Part shown: positions 51,639 through 63,816 of the stretch, piece after piece | Layout: every line of letters begins with the position of its first letter | Numbering within the stretch: the stretch's first letter is position 1 | Source of the DNA: Xiphophorus maculatus | Lineage: Eukaryota; Chordata; Actinopteri; Cyprinodontiformes; Poeciliidae | Reading direction: 5' to 3' | Length of the DNA: 64,000 nt | Assembly (NCBI RefSeq): GCF_002775205.1 | Contig: NC_036458.1 | Coordinates: 3,688,560-3,752,559 of the forward strand | Translations under genes and position numbers: made by a program | The notes under the pieces: generated by a model | Seen by the model: the letters and a program-made list of their open reading frames with translations, nothing else | Databases searched by the model: none | What the model was told of the DNA's origin: nothing

Positions 51639-51735
51639 AGCATGTGTAGTTTTAAAATCCACGAATCTGTTTTTGCCCGGATATGGAGCACGTCAAGCGA
51701 ATGCACCAGTTTCAACGTGCTGCCTTCAAGTAAAC
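51639..51735 (-). promoter_or_regulatory. nucb1: Predicted non-coding first exon and start region of nucb1
   Basis: The nucb1 start exon has a 3' splice site (TTTTTGCAG) only 4 bases before its ATG, so an upstream leader exon must exist. On the minus strand a strong 5' splice site, CT|GTAAGTAAG, lies at 51638/51639 next to a relatively GC-rich stretch with GACGTGCTCC. This is the best candidate I see. Its upstream limit is not defined. Confidence 0.4.
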
Positions 51736-52885
51736 ACGGAAATAAAGATCTCAGCTGTTGTCTATGATATTAGTATCAATAATCTTTGTAATAATTCGCT
51801 TTGTTATACATAAATAGACGTTAAGTCAACATAAAATTTATTAAATGATTAAATAATCCGATATTTATGTTTTAGCTTTGTCAAAATTAGGTTATCTGGT
51901 TGAGAAAAATACTGAGGTTTAAAAATACGAGGATGTCATCATCACGCGAAGGCATCACTATTTTCTCCCAGAAGATGTACGGAAAGCAGTTTGAGTATTT
52001 AATTTAAATTACATCCAAAAATAAACAAACAAAGACAACAGCTTATCTGTTACATGTTAGTGTCATAAATCACGATATATAAATAAATAACACACTGAAA
52101 CCAATTATTCGTGCAACATCCCTGCTGTTACTTGCGGTCTTATTTTAATTTCTTGTAATTAATTTGTTGCTATTTTTCTGTGCGCAAATATGCATGTGTT
52201 GTGCATGTATTTTTATTATTATTCTACTCAGTTTATTTTTATTTTGATCTGAGTATGTTATTTTTAATAGCAATCCAACATTATTTTTTCTTGCAATGTT
52301 ATTATTTTTCTTTTTTATATATATATATTTTTGAAGATGCATGCCTTCATTTATCTTTAACTTGCTGCTTGTACACCTGAATTTCCCCCACTGCAGGACA
52401 GTAGCTCAATATTTTAACAAAAATGTTGAGAAACTCTGAAACATGTCCTTGAAAGGGAATAGAAACTGTCTATTTTAATATTTTATTAGAATATTCCAAT
52501 ATTATTTCCATTCCATATCCTTGATATCAAGAGTAATTTTCCTCCCCTTTTTCAATGTCTTAAAAATATATTTATTGCCATTTTTTTCTATTTTTCAAAA
52601 GCATAAAGTTATGGCAAATCATAATAAATTAACACCAAAGAAGAATTAATAATTGCACATGATTATAAATAAAGACATAAATATGAAACATCACATCAAT
52701 ACCAATGCATACAATAAAATTAACATACATATCTGGCACATAACATAAAATACATGGCACATAGTGCATTGCTCACAAATAAATAAGACAAAATAAATTA
52801 AGAAGTTAAATTAGGACATGTTAAGCTCATAATGGATTTATATCAGTTTCACTGATAGATTTAAAGGGTTTGCTTGATTAAATGT

Positions 52886-55800
52886 TTAGAAATCAATCTC
52901 TCTCATGTCAGTTGGCGTCCCGGGCCTTTCGTTCTCCACCTCCTCGTCCTTCTCAGTGGGACCGGGCTGCAGTCCGCTCCGCAGCCGCTGCCTGAGGGCA
53001 AACTCGATCATCTCACTGTAGCACTGCAACACTGCCTGGGGGGGGAAACACACACAAAAAAATTTCACTTCAAAAACAAACAAACAAAAAAAACATCACT
53101 TTAAAAACAAACAAACAAAAACATTACTTTAAAAGCAGACAAGCAAAAAAGTTATTACACCCACCAAACATTTTAATACAGGATCACACCTGCGGTGTAA
53201 GGAGTTCTTACCGGATCCGTCTGACACAGCTCGGCAAGCGTCTCGCTCATGGCGGCCAGATGAGGCGACTCCTTGCTGCCCAGACCTCGCAGTGCACAGT
53301 TCAGGGAAGCTGCAGCAATAAGTGAGGGAGGGGCTCCCAGAAAACGGGAGTCACAGACGCAGAGGGCGGCCAAGGTGTCGCTGTGCCGCCTCAGCGTGGA
53401 AAGCAGCTCAGACTCTCCTCGTTCCTCTATGGAGGAGAGAAAATGTGGCAGGAAGTCCTGAGGAGTCACTGCTGCCGCGTCCCAGCGAAGGGCGGCGAGG
53501 ACGACGCGCTCCATCTCCTGATGGACCAATCAGAACCAACGAGTCAATAAACCAATAAAGCAAGCAACCAACCGACCAGTAAAACATCCAACCAACCAAC
53601 CATCCAACCAACCAACCAATAAAACATACAACCATCCAACCAACCAATAAAACATCCAACCAACCAACCAATAAACCATCCAACGAACTGGAGGGACATT
53701 GAGTCTGAGTGGACCGTGTTCCGTTCCTCCATTGTCGAGGCGGCCTATTGGAGCTGTGGCCGCAAGGTTGTCGGTGCCTGTCGCGGCGGCAACCCTCAAA
53801 CCAGTTGGTGGACATCTTCGGTGAGGGATGCTGTAAGGCTGAAGAAAGAGTCCTATCGGGCCTTTTTGGCCTGTGGGACTCCGGAAGCAGCTGATGGGTA
53901 CCGGCATGCGAAGCAACATGCGGCTCAGGTGGTTACTGAGGCAAAAACTCTGGCGTGGGAGGAGTTTGGAGAGGCCATGGAGAAAGACTTCCTCACGGCT
54001 TCAAGGCGATTCTGGTCCACCATCCGGCGTCTCAAGGGGGGGAAGCGGTGCGGCACCAGCACTGTTTACAGTGGGGATGGTGTGCTGCTGACCTTGACTC
54101 AGGACATTGTGGGCCGGTGGGCAGAATACTTCGAAGAACTTCTCAATCCCACCAGCATGCTTTCCATTGAGGAAGCTGAGCTTGGGGACTCTGGGTCGGG
54201 CTCTCCAATCTCCGGGGATGAGGTTGCTGAGGTGGTTAAGAAGCTCCTTGGTGGCAAGGCTCTGGGGGTGGATGAGATCCGCCCAGAGTTCCTTAAGGCT
54301 CTGGATGTTGTAGGATTGTGTTGGCTGACGCAACTCTCACAACTTTCCCAGTTTCCCTGGATTGACAGTCTGGGGTGGTGGTCCCCCGGTTCAAAAAGGG
54401 GGACCGGAGGCTGGGCTCCAATTATAGGGGGTCACACTCCTGGAGAGGAGGGACCATCTCCCTGCTGAAGCTGCTACCCCCGCGACCCGACCCCGGATAA
54501 AGCGGAAGAAAATGGATGGATGGCATCCAACAAACAAACCAACCAACCAATAAAACATCCAACCAACCAATAAAACATCCAACCGTCCAACCAACCAATA
54601 AAATTGTACAAAATTTTATTGTATTTTGTAATAAAAAAAACAAAGTCAGTCCGTCTATCCCACCAACCCACCCTCAGGTCTGAAGGCTGGAAGCTGAACT
54701 CGGCCGCTGAGCAGAGGGCGTCAGCAGTGACGGTTTCACACTCTGTGAGCTTTGAGGCGATCAGGATGCATCCTGCAGCCAGGCAGAACGGTGAGACAGG
54801 CAGGGACAGGTAGGCAGACAGGTACCTGTCCATCAGGGAGACAGACAGCGGGAAGACGGCCTCGTCACATCCACAGTCACAGCACACCTGCGCAGGAGAG
54901 AGGTCAGCATTTCAGTCAGAAAACAAAAAACAACGAAAAAAAGAATTCCAACTTTGATCTCAGAAAATTAAACTAATTTAAACTGCTTGTACCTTAAACT
55001 GTTTTAACGATTTAAAGTTCCTTTTCCTATTACTGAAGAGTTGGAAATGTCTTTAAAATAAAATAAAAAAATCCCACCCTTCAGGTTTGAAGGGTGGGTA
55101 CAAGCAGAAAGTCCAACTTTCTGCTTGTACCTTAAACTAACTTAAACTCAGACAAAAATCAGATTAAAGTCAAAAAATGTTTTTTCCAGTGACTCCAATC
55201 CACTTCCATAAAAACTCTCTATTTGAACCATGAGTAAAGTTAGAAAGTGGGGCCATCAGAGAGTTTCCCACCTCCAGGGCCCACTTGGCGATCTCCTCCC
55301 GGCGCTGTGGATCCCGCTGGATGAGCGTGACGTAGAGCATGGAGGGCATGTAGCGCTCCTCCAGGTGGAGCAGCCTCTGGATCACTCGATGCCCTGACAC
55401 GGAGGGGTCCCAGCGGGCTCGGAGCTGAGGCGAGCCCCCGGTGCTGCTCTGGCCTCCAGGTAGGAATGGCCGACATAAATAGTTTATAAATATGCTATTG
55501 ATGCATATGAACACTTTATGCATCATTAATAACTGCATTAATTAAGCATGAGAATCAGATTATGTGCTAAAAATGTATGTTTACAAAAACTTATTATGTT
55601 TACAATGTAATCTGAAATGTTTATTATAGCAACTCTAGATAAAATATATAAGTGAACACTTTGGCAAGAAACTGGTCGATTTTGCCTTAATTGATTCATA
55701 ATAAGCAGTTATTAATGATTTATAAAGTGTTTAGAGATGAATTACTATATCTTAGTCATCTATACGGGAAGCCTTATTGTAAAGTGGTAACTTCTGGATT

Positions 55801-55969
55801 TATTGTGACAACAATCACTCATAAGTTTCATCATAAGAAATTTATCGTGATAATTGATAAACAATAAATGATAATTGATAAACAATAAGCGTCCGCCCCT
55901 ACCTTGAGGTTCACCCTGATTCTCCTCTGACTCCTCACACCAAAGAGACACAGGAAGCGCTCGGTCCAT
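52886..55969 (-). CDS. ccndx: D-type cyclin, probably cyclin Dx, complete
   Basis: Regulatory subunit of CDK4/6 for G1 progression; cyclin Dx is known from frogs and fishes and absent from mammals (memory). Exons: 55903-55969, 55272-55453, 54672-54887, 53212-53517 and 52886-53035, joining in frame to 306 residues. Exon 1 starts MDRALPVSLWCEESEE; there is no recognisable LxCxE Rb-binding motif. The cyclin box spans RVIQRLLHLEERYMPS, RREEIAKWALEVCCDCGCDE, VFPLSVSLMDRYLSAYLSLP and LAAGCILIASKLTECETVTA. The C-terminal fold follows (EMERVVLAALRWDAAAVTPQ, LAALCVCDSRFLGAPPSLIA). The end PGTPTDMREIDF matches the D-cyclin TPTDVRDVDI tail with its phospho-degron threonine. Compared with remembered CCND1-3 structure, the usual exons 3 and 4 are fused here and the usual exon 1 is split. 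The sequence is too divergent for ccnd1, 2 or 3, but the Dx assignment needs a tree. Confidence 0.82.
53535..53695. repeat. (CCAA)n-like tetranucleotide tract, left of the LINE fragment
   Basis: ACCAACCAACCATCCAACCA units with AATAAAACAT interruptions. The same type of tract resumes at 54528-54605 on the other side of the LINE fragment, so the LINE may have inserted into it or the tract may have been copied. Confidence 0.8.
53696..54520 (+). mobile_element. Internally deleted non-LTR retrotransposon (LINE) fragment in ccndx intron 3
   Basis: Frame 53716-54468 codes for the linker and start of the reverse transcriptase of a common fish LINE: WWTSSVRDAVRLKKESYRAF, AKTLAWEEFGEAMEKDF, TIRRLKGGKRCGTSTVYSGD, VGRWAEYFEELLNPT and KKLLGGKALGVDEIRPEFLK. 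After a GGGTCACACTCCTG block (about 54428-54441) it jumps to the 3' end (LLKLLPPRPDPG-type codons, GATAAAGCGGAAGAAAATGG) and an ATGG tail. The catalytic reverse transcriptase core is missing, so it cannot be active. Clade not assigned. Confidence 0.75.
54528..54605. repeat. (CCAA)n-like tract, right of the LINE fragment
   Basis: CAAACAAACCAACCAACCAA and repeated AATAAAACATCCAACCAACC units, like 53535-53695. Confidence 0.75.
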
Positions 55970-56071
55970 CTGCTGGGGAAACACTTCCAAGACGAAAAGA
56001 AAGAAATTTGGAAAGCTAGAAGTTTGGAAGGATGTGACAACTCTTCATCACTCCTCACTTCTCTCCCAGGG

Positions 56072-56078
56072 TTTTATA
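56072..56078 (-). promoter_or_regulatory. ccndx: Candidate TATA box of ccndx
   Basis: On the minus strand GGTATAAAACCC lies about 103 bases before the ATG at 55969. This would place the transcription start near 56045. Inferred from sequence and distance only. Confidence 0.45.
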
Positions 56079-57021
56079 CCAGCAGGGAGAAAAACGGAGG
56101 GAGTGACGGAAAGGAGGCGTAGACCCTCATGAGCGACAGAATATAATAGGAAGAAACAAAACGGTCTGCTCAACAGGTGGGGAGAAGGAGACGGAGAGCG
56201 AGGGGAGGAGCGAAGAGGAGCAGACAAGAGAGGGAGTGACCGCAGGGAGCGAGCAACAGCTTGTCGTCGACGGTGAAAGAGAGAAGGAAGGAAAAGCAAA
56301 GAAAAGGTCATCTCCAGACTCTGACAATGGGCATGGATGACAAAAGGTGCTGGGTGTTTGTTTACAACGTGAGGGAGAAGAGAAACACGTCAAACGCTGG
56401 AGGGGTTGATGGATGTCGCAAATATTCCCCCAAACCCCCAAAAAGTTGGTCTTCGTATCAGGCTAGAAAGCTGTGAAACTTATCCAACAGGAAATAAATA
56501 TAACAAAAAAACATCCCAACAGTTTAACCTCCATGATCCAAATTATTCTTCCCTAAAGCAAATGAAAAAGAGGTGAAAATGATAGAAAACTAACACTTTT
56601 AGAGAACTTGTAACTACTTGGTTTCATAAATCTGAAACTCCTGAGGTGTTCCTCAAAGCTCCGTTCTTCGTCCACTTTGTTTTATTCATTTAAAAAAAAA
56701 AAAGCACATCAAATAACATGCCAGAGTTATACAGTTTTATCTGTAGTCCATCAACGTTCAATCAGTATAAATACATTATAGTACAAAGTAGACAAATTAA
56801 CAAAGATTTTATCTTTTGGAGCAAAAAAATATAATAATAATAATAATAATTTTCCATCTAAAACAAACATATTAGAAATTTAAAAAGAATAAACCATCCA
56901 TGCCCAATTCCTCGCCATATCTCGCTCTTACAGCCCTACGAATCTCCTCTCCTTACCCTCACTACTCCTCAGCCTATCCTCTCCTCTCCCTCTATCCTCG
57001 CCTAAGAGTCCCCTCTCCTCT

Positions 57022-57150
57022 CTCTCATCCACTCTCCTCTCCTCCTCCTCTCCTTCTCTCCTCCTCTCCTCTCCTCTCCTCTCCTCTCCTCTCCTCTCCT
57101 CTCCTCTCCTCTCCTCTCCTCTCCTCTCCTCTCCTCTCCTCTCCTCTCCT
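57022..57150. repeat. (CTCCT)n polypyrimidine array
   Basis: Pure TCTCC pentamers from about 57059 to 57150, preceded by looser CTCCTC units. The strand asymmetry (all pyrimidine on plus) allows triplex formation. Confidence 0.9.
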
Positions 57151-57272
57151 GGGCGCTGTATGTGCAACAGACAGTGGATCAGGGCAGGTCAATGAGCCGC
57201 ATTGTCTCCCTTTACAAATCAGTGTCAGACAACCTTCTGCCTGCTGCTGGCTGAGCAGCACACTTCACACTC

Positions 57273-57273
<1 letters not shown>

Positions 57274-57313
<40 letters not shown>
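57274..57313. repeat. (CA)n microsatellite, about 20 units
   Basis: Uninterrupted ACACAC run of about 40 bp. Confidence 0.95.
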
Positions 57314-57315
<2 letters not shown>

Positions 57316-60300
57316 CGTCCCCTGGGAGCCCTCTATGAGCCACAATGGGGTCACGCTCACCAGCAGAGATACAGATTGTGTTTGACACAGTCATTACAGG
57401 TGGCCTTTCACACATTTAGGAGCTCAATGGCGGCTCGACTTTCAAATGGGAGTTAAATGGACGGATGAGCTGACATCATGCGGCGACTTGATTTCAGCTG
57501 AGCATCAATTATTCATGTTGTTTTAACAAAACAGGGATACGCTCCTTTAACACCGTCTGAACAAACATGGCTGCTTCTGTCTGAGTTTGTCTGGAAACTC
57601 ACACATTTTAGGAGATTTTTTAAATTTTGATCAAACTTTATTTCTAAATATACTAATAAAAAAAACAGCGTATGGTGAATATAATTTCAGACAGACTGTA
57701 GCTATTGTGTGTTTTCAATTTCAAACTGTTACAAACCAGATTTATTAAAAAAACATTTTGGTTGCAGACTTTTTAAATGTAATGTTGTCATAATAATGCA
57801 TAGAATATTGACAGAACAACTTAAATTGAAATCTTCAGGCAGAAGAATAAAGAAAATTATTGTTATTAAAACGAAAACAAAAAGTGAAGTTGGAGAAAAC
57901 CTTAAATAATTAGCTGAAAACAAAAAGCATTAAAACTAGAGTTATGCAATTTATACTGTGTATTGTTGTTTTGATCCAATATCAAGTAAATACAAAGTCA
58001 ATGTTATCAATTCCAATACTTTTTATTATTTAAATGTGACATATCATCAAACTTCTGACATTTTAAGCATTTTTGTCTACTTTAATAACATATTTACATA
58101 ATAAACAGAAACAATGAAAACAAATAATTTGTGGGCAACTTTTGCTAAATAAAGTGCAACATATATTATTTGAGATCAAATCAAATCAAAATCTTTTTTA
58201 CAGTAGAATTGAGAAACTACAGTACAAACATTTTTTAAATATCTGAAGGAAATCTGAAACTAATGTATCAATCTTATCATGATTGATCAGATACTAATAC
58301 TGACTTGCCCTTAATATTATCTATATTTTGGATTGGTTTTTGTTTTCATTCACCAATTAGTCCATACAAAACAAACATTGCAGTCTGGCAAACAGAGGTT
58401 GATCTACAGATGAGTGAAAAGCACAAACAACAACAAACTAATCAAAAAAAAGTACAAATTAAACTGGATACATTTAAGACAAAACGTAGAACAGAACCAA
58501 GTGTTGTCACAAAAAAACCTGAATTGTTTGACATGTGGGTTGGGCTGCATTTTTCATTTCTTCTGGGCAGTTATTTTCTGATTTATATTACTGTTATTCT
58601 TTGTTTCAATTAATCTAGGTCACACAGATATTTTGAGCAAAAATGGGAGAGAGGAAAAAACAATCCAGAAGAAGGAATAAATAAGTAAATAAATTAAAGA
58701 TAACTAAATAACCTGAATTTCAAAACACTTTTAAGTTTACTAATGAGACCAAACAAGGTTTTATGTAAGAGATAGCTGCCTTTACATTACAAATGTGTGC
58801 AAAATTTTGTAAATATTCCACCAGTACCGAAGTTTATTTTTTTGATGTTTCCTTTAAATAACAAATTAAAATCACACGTGAAAAAATTTGTTCACACTTT
58901 AAGTAATTAAAAAACCCATAATGCTCCAAATACTTCCTGTGGTCTTCCTCTTCTTGGTTTTTGTCAGGAGCAACATCCGGTTACTGATCATGTGACTCGT
59001 GTGATGCGGGGAAAAAAGTGCTTCTATCGCAGTTTTTTGCGAAATACACAAATTTCGGTATGGCCAAAAACCTTTCTTATCAAAAAAACGGTAGATTTTT
59101 CAAAATTGCCGTGTTTCCATTAAGCGGATTTGTTTTCAAAATGTCAAATTGTGTAATTATATGGTCAATGGAAACTCAGCTAATGATAATCCTCCAACAT
59201 TTACTCAGATGTAGAATTAAGGAGAGAATATTATCGGGTTTAAAGCTGTTGACAAGGCCTTTGACCAGGAGCTGAAAGCAGATTGAGTTTGAATGAAGGA
59301 CTGAGTGAGACAGACCGTCCACTTGTTTAAGCGGCCTCCTAAATTCATACGTCGCAGCTGTATTCAAACATCACGGATGGAGAGGGTGGGAGACGGCGGA
59401 GAGCCAAAAGAGGAGTGCAGTGGGTCCTGAGAAGCAGGCGTGGCGGCCCGCCCCTCATTTTCCAGCTCATTTCCCGGGACAGAGAGGAACAGAGCTCCCA
59501 TTTTACCTCCAACAGACACCTGCTGGTCACTGGGGGAGGAGAGGGAGCAGGATGGGAGGCGAATGTTTAACCAGCGCCGGTTAAAATGTTGTCTTACCCC
59601 TTTTATTGCTCTTACAAATAAATCATGAACAGAAAGTGTGAGGAGGACTAAAAATTGTTCTCAAGTAAGGTAGAGTTCGGAAGTAACTAACTTTTTGGAA
59701 AGAAAATGCGTGTAATGATGTGGAAGAATAAGACACGTTCTTGAACAACTCAGTGCATTTATTTAACGTAGCACAGATAACTGAGTGCTAGCGAGTGCTA
59801 GCTAGCACTAAGTTGTCTGTGCTAGCTAGCACTCTGTCCGTTAGTGATGCGCGGATTGATACTGAAATGTTGACACTTCCGATACCAGACCTTTATGCTT
59901 TAAGATCGATCCTCAAATCCAAGTATCAATGCTTTCAATACTTCAGTAATTTGAGATAATGTATCTTAACAAGAGCACGTTAGAAAGTAACTAAATTATT
60001 GAAATCTTGCTTACATGAGACAGGGCTGATGGGAACTACTTTTTCTTTCGCCTGGTAAGTGTGTAAGGCGTAATGACGTAATACGTAAGAACGTAATGGT
60101 GAGTCATTAGACAGATTATTAAAGAAGCTATTTTCAACTTTCCTTTTATAGTAGTTCTTAAAAATTATTTTACCTTTTTTTTGTTTCCAACATAATTTTC
60201 ACATATTTAGTGTCTTTCTGCTGTTGTCAAAATAGCCCAGCTATTGTACATTAGGCTGCTATATAGATGTGCTTCTGAGTTTAAAATAAATACATTAGAG

Positions 60301-61553
60301 TGATGTTTTGTGTTTTTTTATGAAGCCAAGATTTTAAGTGTCGCTACTCTTACTTGAATAAAATTTCTGGATACTCTACTCTCTGTGAGTAACTTTACTG
60401 AATGAAGAACAAACTTATTTTGACCAAAAATTCAGCAGACACAGACATACAGCTTTTGTTAGTTTAATAATTTATAATCTTTCATTTATCATGGACATTT
60501 TCTAACTCACCTAATTCAAAGTATGCTTTATTTGCCTTCTCTTTTTCTTTTAAAGTGACATTTAAATAATTGAATTTTCCTTCTTCATTAGTCCATCTGA
60601 ATCAGTCCTACTGACAGTGAACTAACTCCACATCATGATGCTGCCTTCACCATATTTGACACTTGGGCATTTTGGAATGTTTTACATTATTAAACAAGTT
60701 TTTAAGTCAAACAAAGACAACCTAAGAATACAAAACAGTCTTTAAATGTTAACATTTGTTAAGAAATACCTTTAACATTCTTGTTCTCTTCTTCCTCTGG
60801 AGAATTGTTTTAATTGAGCTGCATTGGATGTTTTACAGCAGAACAAGCCCAATTACAGCTTTTCAACTAGATTTAAGTCCATACTTTGACTAGGTCTTTG
60901 CAAACATGCATTTTATTGCTTTCAGCCACTTAGACAAGAACCAGCTGGTTTACTTTTGACCACTTTCCTGCTGCAGAAACCACCATATTTACCTGCTAGA
61001 TTCATTTATAACATTATATGTTCTTGTTTTTTTTAGGGTTTTTTTCCTGGATTATATTTTCACAAAGATAAATAATAATCCACACATAAAAACCTTTGCT
61101 TGCCTCAGTATGATTTAAACATTTATTTTATAATGCAATAATTACTTGTTACAGAAAGTTTTAAAATGAAACTATGCAGAGTGAAAACTGTAAGGCATGC
61201 AAGAAACTTTGCATAGGTCCAGAATGGCAACATGTAGCGCCAACGCAGGGCTGCCAGTTAGTTACCGTTCTTCTTAGCTTTTCAGACACACTGGGAAAAA
61301 ATAAAGCAAAAACTTTCATTTAAAGGAAATTAACAACAGGAAACAGTTTAATAATGAGTAACAGAGCAGCATCAAATGGGAAAAAAGAAAAACAGAAACA
61401 AGGGACAGAAAAAAAAGACACTAAAAATAAAACACTGTATGTATGGGTAGAATGGTCACACAGCGCCCCCTGCCTCTCAAAGCCATAAGAACAGTCTTTA
61501 TATTTGTTAATGTTCACGTCATGTATAAATATCTTGACCAGCTGAGGTGAGGT

Positions 61554-63514
61554 TTAAGGGTAGGAGGGAACGTGGGACGAAGCAGCGCCTCCCTCTGCCT
61601 GACCCAGGAGGCGTTCGCTCTCGCTGCTCTGGGAGTCTGAGCTTTCCTCCGCCGGGCTGGGCGGGCCGCAGAGACCCAACACCTGCTTCACCTGACGGGG
61701 AAGATCCTGGAGGGAACAACGATAACACTAAATCAACTGTCGCATAAATAAAACTGATCAAACACTGCGTGGTTCTGGAGTATTAGGGTCAGACAAATAA
61801 AAAATGTAAACATGAGCATAGAGTAATAATGTCAGAGAAGATTGTAATAATATAACAATAAAATCATAATACACAGATAAAGTAGTAATATAATAAGAAT
61901 AAAGTAATAAAATTGACAGAATATAGTCATAATATTACCAAAATAGTCTTACTACCAGAATAAAGTTGTATTAATGCGAGAAGAAAGTTGGAATATTACA
62001 AGAATAAAGTTGCAAGCAAAAATCATAATAAAATGAGAATAAAGTCAAACTGTTATCCAAAATGGCATCATAAAATTCCATTTACTAGAATAAAGTTGTA
62101 ACAAAGTGGTGATAAAGTCATACTAATATGAGAATAAAGTTGTAATATTACCAGAATATTTTTTTACAACTAGACACAAAAAACTATGACAGTTAAAATG
62201 TTTACTTGATTCTCAACATTTTGAGAAATTGGAAAAGTGTGGTGTGTATTTATTCTCAGCCTCTCTGAGGCAACACTACCTCTTAGTTGACTTCACTAAT
62301 TTGGTTGCAGTGGGTTTTATTTACATTTTTTTAGCATAAAACTCCACAAGTTATAGTACCAATAAAAAGAGCAGCACTAACTGTTTACTGGACTCAACCT
62401 GTGCAGTTTTACTCACTTTGCAGCCAACAAGCTGCCGGTAGATGGCCTCCGCGTCCAGCAAGACGGTCTGCAGGTCCAGCTTCATCGTCAGCTCGTTAAT
62501 ATGCTGCAAACCAGTCAGGAGACATAAGTCAAATTCAAGCATTTTTCAAGCATTTCAAAGATAAGTTTTCAAACTTTTCCAGCATCACTTTGGAGAGAAA
62601 AACTTTAGAAAAGAACTTAAGAAGGCAGTTTTAATTCACTAATGTACATGAAATTGGAAATTGCAAGAAAATATCCAAAGTTTTGAGATGAACCTCAGAA
62701 ATGATCCAGAAAAAGTTTGGACATAACGAAATTTCAAAAGTCTAAATTTGAAACTTTTTCTATAAAATTTCTGAAATTAATCTCAAAAGTTTTTTTGAGC
62801 AAATTTTCAACTTTTAGAGCTCAGAAATGTCCTTGTTTTTTCTTGAAAATTTGTGAGATCAATCTCAAAATTTCAAATTTTTTATTGGAAATGTACTCCT
62901 TTTTTTTTTCTTTAAATCAACAAGGGCCCAAATACACCATCATATTAAACAAAATATACAAACAAACAATCCAAACAAATTGTGTTAAAATTAAGGACCT
63001 TTCTGCTCAAATTAAATGATTAAACACGAGATATAAAGAAAGTCCCAAAGAAATCTCTAAAAAAATGTTCTGGCAAATTTTTTTCGCATTTAGTGAATAT
63101 AAATAATTTTGGGGATTCTAACTAACCTGAAACAAGAAAAGTTTATTATGATTTAACTTCAGACGTTGAGATTTTTCAACTGTAAATAACATTTTCAAAA
63201 TTTAGGCTATTAGATTGCACTTTATTTTTAAAGTTAATAATAACTTTATTATTAATAGAGTTAGAATATCAAACACTTTCAAGGACTTTATGCAGAAATC
63301 AAAAACCTAATTGAATCCAAGGATTTTCCAGGATTTCCAGCATGATACCCTGGAACATGTTACTACCATTAGAATATTAGTGATGGCGACGGCTGACCTT
63401 GAGGATGGTGTTGAAGTCGTGGTCGGAGCCGATCAGCTCCCCGCGCTGCGACTCGAGGATGGAGCAGGCGATCAGCAGGTGGAAGTTGTCACACGGGAGT
63501 CGAGTCCAGAGGAC
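61554..63514 (-). CDS. tbc1d17: TBC1 domain family member 17, last three coding exons (partial, runs off the right edge)
   Basis: GTPase-activating protein for Rab GTPases; TBC1D17 and its paralogue TBC1D15 act on Rab-dependent membrane traffic and mitophagy. Exons: 63398-63514 (VLWTRLPCDNFHLLIACSIL to DFNTILK), 62417-62503 (HINELTMKLDLQTVLLDAEA to LVGCK) and 61554-61706 (DLPRQVKQVLGLCGPPSPAE to SSHVPSYP, then stop). All are phase 0 with AG/GT borders. NFHLL.ACSILE and ILKHINELTMKLD are the C-terminal end of the TBC domain and its following helix in this pair of paralogues. The final exon has a Ser/Glu-rich tail. TBC1D15 is the alternative; linkage to ppfia3 and nucb1 favours TBC1D17. Confidence 0.83.
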
Positions 63515-63735
63515 CTGGAGGAGAAAACGTGCAAACAGGAAGCAGTTTTAGCTTCTAATCTGGACTTTAATTGTCTGTGCAGCTCAGAGGTTCAGTTTTT
63601 AAAAATTTGTAGTGCCATGCTGATGTTCTTTGAAAATTGTTTTATCCACAGTTTATCTGTAGTTGTTTATTTTTTAGCAGCTATGAGGCACAGTGGGAAA
63701 GCCTTAAACTGCTGCTGCGGAAGCTACTCCAGTTG

Positions 63736-63816
63736 TTGCTAGGTACCCAAAGAATGAATGAGTTGCTAGGTAACCGAAGAATGAATGAGTTGCTAGGTAA
63801 CCGAAGAGTGCGTGAG
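63736..63816. repeat. 27-bp tandem repeat, three units
   Basis: Units at 63736-63762, 63763-63789 and 63790-63816, each starting TTGCTAGGTA. It lies in the tbc1d17 intron at the right edge. Units 2 and 3 carry a GTTGCTAGGTAAC X-box-like sequence across the border. Confidence 0.8.

Larger units (their letters stand above)
50405..52885. other. nucb1 leader intron, promoter side and intergenic DNA toward ccndx
   Basis: Apart from the MITE at 50555-50985 and the predicted leader exon near 51.7 kb, this is AT-rich sequence. The part 52.0-52.87 kb is the downstream flank of ccndx. No further gene recognised. Confidence 0.45.
55970..61553. other. Intergenic region between ccndx and tbc1d17
   Basis: It contains the ccndx upstream region, a CTCCT pentamer array (57022-57150), a CA array (57274-57313), a GTTTCCATTAA-type repeat piece (59000-59185), CTAGCTAG palindromes (59794-59832) and a TACTTGAGTA-type fragment (about 60340-60480). 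The stretches 57.5-58.9 and 60.5-61.5 kb are AT-rich with nothing recognised. Confidence 0.5.

Noticed and set aside
53408-53919. Minus-strand frames rich in LVGWLVGW
   Set aside because: Translation of the CCAA-type repeat; only the part 53212-53517 in the other frame is a true cyclin exon.
55760-55990. Cyclin start upstream of 55969
   Set aside because: The apparent start at 55990 is a TTG codon; the ATG at 55969 gives the D-cyclin-like beginning and fits the TATA box position.
56900-57385. Plus-strand frame of 161 codons and opposite frames rich in EERRG
   Set aside because: Produced by the CTCCT and CA microsatellites.
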